Shown here piece after piece: positions 59,501-64,000 of a stretch of 64,000 nucleotides of DNA (its first letter is position 1; each line of letters starts with the position of its first letter). The position numbers and the translations under genes are program-made. The stretch spans positions 1,555,764 to 1,619,763 of the forward strand of contig JACDOX010000113.1 of assembly GCA_014549065.1 (NCBI GenBank), written 5' to 3'. The notes under the pieces are model-generated. The model was not told where the DNA came from, searched no databases, and was given only the letters and a program-made list of their open reading frames with translations. The DNA comes from Cardinalis cardinalis (taxonomy: Eukaryota > Chordata > Aves > Passeriformes > Cardinalidae).

Positions 59501-61343
59501 TATTAATATTGACCAAGCTATTATCTTAAGCTACTAATTGTCTTGGGAGCTTTTCCATTTTGATTGTGAGCTTTGTATTTTTAAAGAACTGTGGGAAAAA
59601 AAGGCAATTTCTTTTTGCAACTACCTGTCATGAATATCAGAAAAAGAAGTACAGGAGGCACATTTAATCTCACCTTTCCTGAGAATTTTGTGCTATGTGA
59701 AGGAGACAAACGGTTGTGATTAGGAAGTAGGTTTTTTTCCCAGTATCTAAAGTACAGTGCTATGAGCATGTGCATTTTTAGGCACTACAGACATACATTA
59801 AAAAATCTGAAAATTAAAACCTGCTCAAAGAATAAATTTAGGGATGTACAGCAATATCTATCATGGACATCCAAGTCATCTTGTCAAGAAACAGAGAGGG
59901 GTCTGTTCATTCAGCTCCATGGAGTTGTCTCAGGTAATTCATTAACGAAAACATCAAGGACAGGGCCCAGAATGCAGAAAGCCTGAGTGAGTTAATTCTG
60001 TTCCTGCTGCAAACCGTGAAACTGATTAACACTGTGCCACTGCTGCACTGTAAATAGTACTGAATCTGCGCATGTCACGTTGGGAAGTATCTGACTCATT
60101 GTTTGTACTACATTCTTTTCTATCTTCCTGAACTAAGTTCTAACTTTCACAGGAAGGTGAGGTTTACATTCACCTGCCAGCCAGTCTTACCCTATTCCCT
60201 TAGGATTTACTTTCAAAGACTTGGATGACCAATGTTAACCAAACTGGGCAGGGACAGAGATCTTGAAGATAATACATTTCAACAAGTTCTAGTTCCCAGG
60301 TGGGGAACAAAGATTGAAAGCTGTGTCTTGGTCAGGGCTCACTCTCACTGTAACTGAAAACAAAGTGTGTTGTATTTGGGCAGTCAGCTGCCCAAAAACC
60401 CAACCTGGCTTGGAAGTTAGCTATAAGGATAGGCTGCTGCTTACTTATCCTTAGGAGGCCTCTGAGGGAACTGGAAGACCTAACTAGATGTTTGGGCAAA
60501 GTGTAGCTTATTTAGGGGGAACACCAGGTGATTTTAATAGGAAGAAAACGGGTATAGGGGACCTCTTTTAGGTTTTATAAGGTATCTCTTTTTTCACAGA
60601 AAAGGTGTTGAAAACTGTTTGCTTTATAGTATTTACTTAAAAGAGGGAAAGCACCTGTTGGTAGTATCGTTGTCCATCCAGAAAAGGTGATGGAGGGTCT
60701 CCACGTGCCTCACTCCTCACTGGTGATTCCTCCGATTTCGCCAAGAGTGCATCCCGGGAGTGGTTCTCTGATTAAAAACAGACACACGTTTGTGTTTGTC
60801 CCCTAAGAGGTGAAACCTGCCTTAATACAGTAGAGGTCTGAAGCTGGCCGGGTCCCCTTTCTAATATGGTCTTCAAGAGACTAAGATGAAAGAGAAGGAA
60901 GGCTCTGTTATAAAACCGGAAAGCTGAGTGAGGACAGCCCTAAGGAAACGTTCAGTGAATACAGCCTGACCCTCGTGTGCGTGAATTCCACCGTGAAGAG
61001 CTCAAACCCGCGCCCGCAGCCAGCCGGAGCCGGGCCGGGCCGGGCCGGGCCGGGCGGTACCTGGCGGGCGAGGCTCCTGCGGCAGCCGCTCGCAGCGCAG
61101 CGCCAGCCAGCACCGCCGGCCCAGCTCCCCCGGCAGCCCCGCGCCCGACGGCGGCTCGGGCCGGGCCTGCCGGGATGGGCAGCCCCGGGACCGGCCCGAG
61201 CGGGGACGGCCAGAAGGGAGCGCGGCCGCGACCCTCGCTGGTGCCGAGCTCTTGACACTGCCGGCCGTGGATCGACCCCCGGTGCTGTGCCGGGAACTGC
61301 CGCCGCCCTGCCGGGCCCGTGCCGGCTCCCGGCGCCGCTCCAT
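50483..61343 (-). CDS. LRP2BP: LRP2BP, LRP2 (megalin)-binding protein
   Basis: Spliced coding region on the - strand: 60767-60655, 58811-58698, 57107-56965, 56887-56782, 56335-56112, 52493-52328, 50548-50483, with a tentative N-terminal exon 61343-61061. The placed exons join in phase to 309 complete codons and a TAG at 50485-50483. The protein is a chain of Sel1/TPR-like units, for example YQLGVMYYDGLGTKKD, YNLGRAYYEGCGVKHS, GALGIMYLYGQGTRQN and FYLARCLQLGRGTEKN. From the GLYKEAL exon to the stop it is 272 residues; the same part of the 347-residue human protein is about 275. Family knowledge: a cytosolic scaffold that binds the tail of the endocytic receptor megalin. Convergence with SNX25 is the same as in human 4q35.1. 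Identity is very secure for the repeat region; the N terminus and start codon are uncertain. Confidence 0.92.
50549..52327 (-). other. LRP2BP: LRP2BP last intron
   Basis: 1.8 kb, AT-rich; contains the 10-bp hairpin at 50690. No other gene seen. Confidence 0.85.
50690..50713. repeat. 10-bp inverted repeat in LRP2BP last intron
   Basis: GAAAAAGGAT (50690-50699) pairs with ATCCTTTTTC (50704-50713) around a TTGG loop. It is about 140 bases upstream of the LRP2BP last-exon acceptor on the - strand. Confidence 0.9.
52328..52493 (-). CDS. LRP2BP: LRP2BP exon (last Sel1-like repeat)
   Basis: The acceptor ccacaacag precedes 52493 and the donor GTAAGT follows 52328. It completes a split Arg codon and gives 55 codons: ATANDDINMLAKITDCHPTY, then LAKGAAMAAFYLARCLQLGR, ending AAEKYYSK. 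The motif FYLARCLQLGRG is a Sel1 repeat. Confidence 0.95.
52882..52972 (+). mobile_element. CR1 3' tail fragment
   Basis: AGTCCCTGCCCACAGCAC, then AACCCAAACCATTCAGTG and GATTCTTTGATTCTA, the CR1 3' terminus with octamer repeats. It lies antisense within an LRP2BP intron. Confidence 0.85.
54640..55790 (+). mobile_element. Degenerate CR1-type LINE with endonuclease remnants
   Basis: Broken + frames resemble the CR1 ORF2 endonuclease: SLGTKQEELELCTRSNS, GHRLFCKDRKR, GDLNYPSIRCNKNTA and LGAVI/LGCSDH-like sequence near 55300-55330. All are separated by stops and shifts. A CR1-like tail (TGGACCAGATGGTCCCTGAG then CCTTCCAACCTGG) closes it at about 55770. It lies antisense in the 3.6-kb LRP2BP intron. 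Boundaries are approximate. Confidence 0.75.
56112..56335 (-). CDS. LRP2BP: LRP2BP exon (two Sel1-like repeats)
   Basis: The acceptor cttgttcag precedes 56335 and the donor GTAATT follows 56112; 74 codons plus two bases. It contains AFFWHSKACHNGNLESKGAL, GIMYLYGQGTRQNSQAALEW and GNIYAQGHLVEYYYNGKFYS, the best conserved part of the gene. An ATG at 56350 just outside the acceptor is intronic. Confidence 0.96.
56782..56887 (-). CDS. LRP2BP: LRP2BP exon (Sel1-like repeat)
   Basis: The acceptor ttttcttag precedes 56887 and the donor GTAAAG follows 56782. After completing the split Arg codon it gives 35 codons: LWLTAADNGNPKASVKAQST then LGMLYSMPILKDMKK. It leaves in phase 0 into the AFFWHSKACHNGN exon. 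Confidence 0.94.
56965..57107 (-). CDS. LRP2BP: LRP2BP exon (Sel1-like repeat)
   Basis: The acceptor aattttag precedes 57107 and the donor GTAAGG follows 56965; 47 codons plus two bases. It reads ERGVEYMNKILNSDSPEASH and then LKFAAAYNLGRAYYEGCGVK, ending HSVEEAE plus a split Arg codon. The intron to the next exon is only 77 bases. Confidence 0.95.
57108..58697 (-). other. LRP2BP: LRP2BP intron
   Basis: 1.6 kb, very AT-rich, with the TATATA tract at 57151. Nothing else recognised. Confidence 0.85.
57151..57193. repeat. AT-rich TATATAGTTAT tract
   Basis: Short near-tandem TTATTATATATA(G/A) units in the LRP2BP intron next to the 57107 exon. Confidence 0.8.
58698..58811 (-). CDS. LRP2BP: LRP2BP exon (first Sel1/TPR-like repeat)
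   Basis: The acceptor tttgccag precedes 58811 and the donor GTGAGT follows 58698; 38 codons, phase 0-0. It reads GLYKEALKRFEKIKDTDFQA and then MYQLGVMYYDGLGTKKDP, a TPR-like helix pair followed by the typical Sel1 L-G-x-x-Y-x-x-G-x-G motif. Confidence 0.94.
58812..60654 (-). other. LRP2BP: LRP2BP intron
   Basis: 1.8 kb without recognised repeats or exons. A further exon is not needed here, because the flanking exons join in phase. Confidence 0.8.
60655..60767 (-). CDS. LRP2BP: LRP2BP exon (divergent N-terminal region)
   Basis: On the - strand the acceptor ttttaatcag ends at 60768 and the donor GTGCTT follows 60655. The frame ends GDPPSPFLDGQRYYQQ and joins directly to GLYKEALKRF in the next exon. 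Position for position this matches the human GD-x4-FL-x-GQ-x-Y pattern before the first repeat, but the 22 residues upstream are hardly conserved and the two Tyr-Gln-Gln end residues replace Phe-Glu-Glu. An alternative AG two bases inside the exon (60765 start) is possible. Confidence 0.8.
61028..61055. repeat. (CCGGG)n pentamer repeat
   Basis: About five to six tandem copies of a CCGGG/CGGGC pentamer lie just inside the putative first LRP2BP intron, starting only a few bases after the donor at 61060. Confidence 0.85.
61061..61343 (-). CDS. LRP2BP: Candidate LRP2BP first coding exon (GC-rich, tentative)
   Basis: On the - strand an ATG at 61343-61341 (GGCTATGG context, G at +4) opens a frame of 94 codons plus one base, ending at a good donor CAG|GTACCG (61060-61055). 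The single carried base exactly complements the two-base overhang of the next exon (60767-60766), making a Glu codon. The peptide is rich in Arg, Gly, Pro and Ser (starts MERRREPARARQGGG) and does not resemble the N terminus I know for mammalian LRP2BP. The exon may instead be 5' UTR, with translation starting elsewhere. Frames in CpG islands stay open by chance, so this is weak support. Confidence 0.3.
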
Positions 61344-61404
61344 AGCCGGGCCTGGGGCGGCACGGCGGGCGGCAGGGCAGCACGATGGGCGGACGGCTGG
61401 GCAT

Positions 61405-61424
61405 GTAACGATGGCGCTTCCGCT
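61405..61424. promoter_or_regulatory. YY1/ETS-like composite site in the CpG island
   Basis: The + strand contains ACGATGGCGCTTCCGC. ATGGCG resembles a YY1 core and CTTCCG an ETS core, a pairing common near housekeeping transcription starts. This is a motif match only. Confidence 0.3.
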
Positions 61425-61520
61425 CGGGCTCGGCCCCGCCTCCGGCCGTTGTCCGGAGCGAGCCGTCAACGAGCGACCGGACCGGCTGCGGGATGGGCAA
61501 GCGCCCGATCGTCCCTGCTG

Positions 61521-63727
61521 CCGCCCGTTCTGTCGGAAATTAAAAGCAGAAACCCAAAATGCTCTGCAGAACACTACAGGCAAAAGGAGCAGAAACTCTG
61601 AATGCAATTCAGAGAAAAAGGTACCAGGCCATGACACTTCAGTCTAGGAGGCAGGACTTCACACCACTTCCAGTGACCAGAAACTGTTTGTTGTAATGGA
61701 GTTTGTTTTGCCCGTATAGATATTAAAAAACTTAAAAAGGATAATTGAGGGAAGATGCTGTTCGAGGTTTCTCCTGAAATGTAAAGAATTTGTTTCCACT
61801 TCTGTTGATTGCTTCTGGCTGTCTCTCTTTCAAAAAGGGACTAATATCAAAATGCATGAGAATGCTTTCAAAATAATCTTTAGCTGTGCTCCCAGCTTTT
61901 TCTTTTTTTCCAGATGATTATCATCCTTCCACTTTTGGCAGTGTGATCTGTTTCTATAGCGACAGGGACAGAGGCAACAATCAAAACGGGAGAGTGATGC
62001 CTGCAGATTTGTGTGGTTAAAACCATGGGCTCAATGTAATGTTTTCCAGCAGTCCCAAGTGACTTTAAGTACCAAAAAACTCCTAAAATTAATCCTGATT
62101 AATTTTGTGTTGGTGATATAACCAAAGAAATCTACAGGAAAATAAACCTTTTTTTTTTTAAGCATCAATTAATTACTTGATTGAACAAGCAGAGTGAAGA
62201 ACAGTCTGTGAAAGCAGCAGTACCCTTCAGCAAAGACAGCTAACAATGGGTTGCATGGCTGCTTTTGATGCAGAAGGGTGTGAGATTCACCAGCACACCT
62301 TGGTTTATCTGACTGCTTACACATTTACTAGAACCGTTTTTCCAACTTAATTTTGTTGATACATAAGCAAGATGTGTGCTCTGAGATACAAAGCACAGAA
62401 GAATTTTTGCCAAGTTATTTTCCAGAACAGCTGTAAACAGGAAGCCTTGTCCTTACCTGGCACTTGGGGCCTGCCTGCCCCATACAAAATAGATGTGAAT
62501 TGTTGCTTCTGTGTTTATACCAGTACAAGTACCAGTTATTTAAAAGCAGAAGAGTTTTGCAGGCACTAATGAGGTGTGCAAAATGTGACCTGAAGCTCAA
62601 GAACTAATTAATGGCAGGAATTTGAAGAGAGTTTTGGCTGGCTGGATGCAGGTGTGTGTTGGTGGCTAGGCTGGAAAGATGAGATTCCTCAGGTGCAGCT
62701 TGAAACCTCTGAATTGCTAAGGGTAATGTAGGGAGGAAAGATCTTTGAAAGAAAAATAAAACCAAAAGCACCAAAACACAACCTCTTGGGCAATGCAAAG
62801 CTATTTAGTCTTAAACTAATTTTGGATATGTGTGTTTTCAAAAGAATCTCTAAAATTGCACAAAGGTATTTCATCCCTAACAAAGCATAGTTAGAAGTGT
62901 AGGAATTTTATTTGTTTGTTAACTAATTAGCTTGGCTAGCTGTTCAGGGAGAAACCCAGTACAACATTTTGTAATTACACAAGTGTACTTCTTTCCATAT
63001 AAAAGAGAAGTGAAAACTGTCACTGAAACAATTCTGCTAAATTGATCACAGCCTATCTACCTGGATTTCTGCACCTTTAAAAATTGTACTGCATATGCTC
63101 ATATTATATTAAAATAATTTATATTAGCTTTCCCAGAGAAGAAGCAGAAGGTAATTTCATCATGTTTGTGAATTCATTTCAGAACTATGTATGCCCTAAA
63201 GCAATACTGTTAGGCTTCTTTTCCCTATCTCTGTTTATTAAAACCATGCGATTATTATTTGTTTTTTAAACACGTGACTTTCAATTTTTTTTTTAATGAT
63301 GGTAGCGATTACGAAGAACTTCCATAACAAACATGTAGGTATTTGAGACAGAANGAAATACCATAATGCTAAGGGAACAGAATTGTGCACTTTGGACACT
63401 CACCCTCTCTAGGATACTTCAAGCTCATGTCAGTGACAGTCAAAGTTCTGTTTTTGCAAACGTGTTTGGAGCAGAGATGTAGCAGGTGGCTGTGCCAGAT
63501 CCACCACTGCCGATTCTAGTCCTGCTCGCATTGGTGATGATGAACTTGCTGCAATGTCTGTGCTGAAGGGCAGAGCTGGGTCTCACAGCGTGACACGTCT
63601 GGCCAGTTTCCCTGGCCGAGTGGCAGAGCTTGGGCAGGACGATGGTATGGATTTCTGTTTACTGACTTAAGCTTTTTTGAGGGGAAAATAAAAATCTAAA
63701 TTAATTCTCTATTGTTTTCCTTCCTAG
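61521..63727. other. Intergenic sequence downstream of the LRP2BP promoter
   Basis: 2.2 kb, AT-rich, with a T9 run near 62152 and an N at 63354. I looked on both strands for ankyrin-repeat coding sequence (ANKRD37) and for more LRP2BP N-terminal exons and recognised neither. Confidence 0.6.
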
Positions 63728-64000
63728 ATGCAAGTCTGCTTTGGTCTAGCCATCCCAACCAGCGTTAAGGTCCGCTGGCAGAAGCGCTGTGGCGGCTGCG
63801 CCTGGCAGCAGCACAGCCCAGCGCACACCAGGCCGCGTTCAGGGCTCGGTGGCTGCCGGGGGCAGCGGCGCTTCCAGCGGGCCCGCTCCCGGCCGGTGCA
63901 GCAGCCGGTGCCGGGCTGCCCGGGGCTCCGGGGGGCGCTGCCGCGGCGGCGAGTGTGTGCGGGACGTGCCGGGCGGCCCCGCACCACATGGCCGCCTCCG
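63728..64000. promoter_or_regulatory. GC-rich block at window end, possible promoter or first exon of the next gene
   Basis: GC content jumps at about 63760 and stays high to the last base, with many CpGs, like the LRP2BP island. On + a frame beginning MQVCFGLAIPTSVKVRWQ directly after an acceptor-like ttccttcctag stays open to the window end, and another ATG opens at 63988. On - a frame from 63989 runs 74 codons. I recognise none of the products. By human synteny the next genes would be ANKRD37, UFSP2 and CFAP96. Confidence 0.4.

Larger units (their letters stand above)
60975..61520. promoter_or_regulatory. CpG island, probable LRP2BP promoter
   Basis: About 550 bases of very GC-rich, CpG-dense sequence in an otherwise AT-rich window, placed just upstream of the first placed LRP2BP exon. 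GC-box-like GGGCGG motifs occur near 61355. In mammals this promoter is bidirectional with ANKRD37; a + strand transcript could not be shown here. Confidence 0.8.

Noticed and set aside
60975..61647. Several long overlapping frames on both strands (up to 211 codons)
   Set aside because: CpG islands lack stop codons by composition. Only the - strand frame in phase with LRP2BP was kept, as tentative.
1..64000. tRNA, rRNA, CRISPR or bacterial operon features
   Set aside because: None seen; all coding evidence is vertebrate spliced genes.

Overview
This window is vertebrate nuclear DNA, almost certainly from a bird. It is intron-rich and AT-rich, with vertebrate GT-AG splice signals. The interspersed repeats are CR1 LINEs, often only the 3' tail with its ATTCTATG-like octamer, plus one retroviral LTR of a type common in songbird and other neoavian genomes. 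No bacterial features (operons, CRISPR arrays, IS elements) were seen, and no undescribed multi-gene system was found. The locus is the avian counterpart of human 4q35.1.

Positions 1-48412 (+ strand) hold the 3' part of SNX25, an endosomal sorting nexin of the SNX-RGS family. Sixteen coding exons can be placed base by base. Their phases join without a break, from the second half of the PXA domain through RGS, a charged linker, PX and the C-terminal nexin domain to a TAG at 48410-48412 (759 complete codons plus a split first codon). The start codon and the N-terminal region lie upstream of the window.

Positions 50483-60767 (- strand) hold LRP2BP, the megalin (LRP2)-binding protein built of Sel1/TPR-like repeats. 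Seven coding exons were placed. LRP2BP is tail-to-tail with SNX25, and the two stop codons are about 2.1 kb apart. Its promoter is probably the CpG island at about 60975-61520. A GC-rich exon there (61061-61343) has the right splice phase to supply the N terminus, but this is not proven.

Positions 61344-63727 are mostly AT-rich and no gene is recognised. In mammals ANKRD37 sits head-to-head with LRP2BP, but I could not see ankyrin-repeat coding sequence here. A second GC-rich block, 63728-64000, runs off the end. It may be the promoter or first exon of the next gene.

Repeats and structure: CR1 copies at 9768-10275 (-), 31000-31147 (+), 35900-36090 (+) and 54640-55790 (+, with endonuclease-domain remnants), short CR1 tails at 32459, 47328 and 52882, and a solo-type LTR at 21860-22427 (-). 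The most unusual non-genic signals are perfect hairpins with arms of 18 bp (28034-28081) and 13 bp (13304-13336), a 58/61-bp tandem duplication that forms the 3' splice region of one SNX25 exon, and a separated 44-bp direct repeat at 32931/33061.
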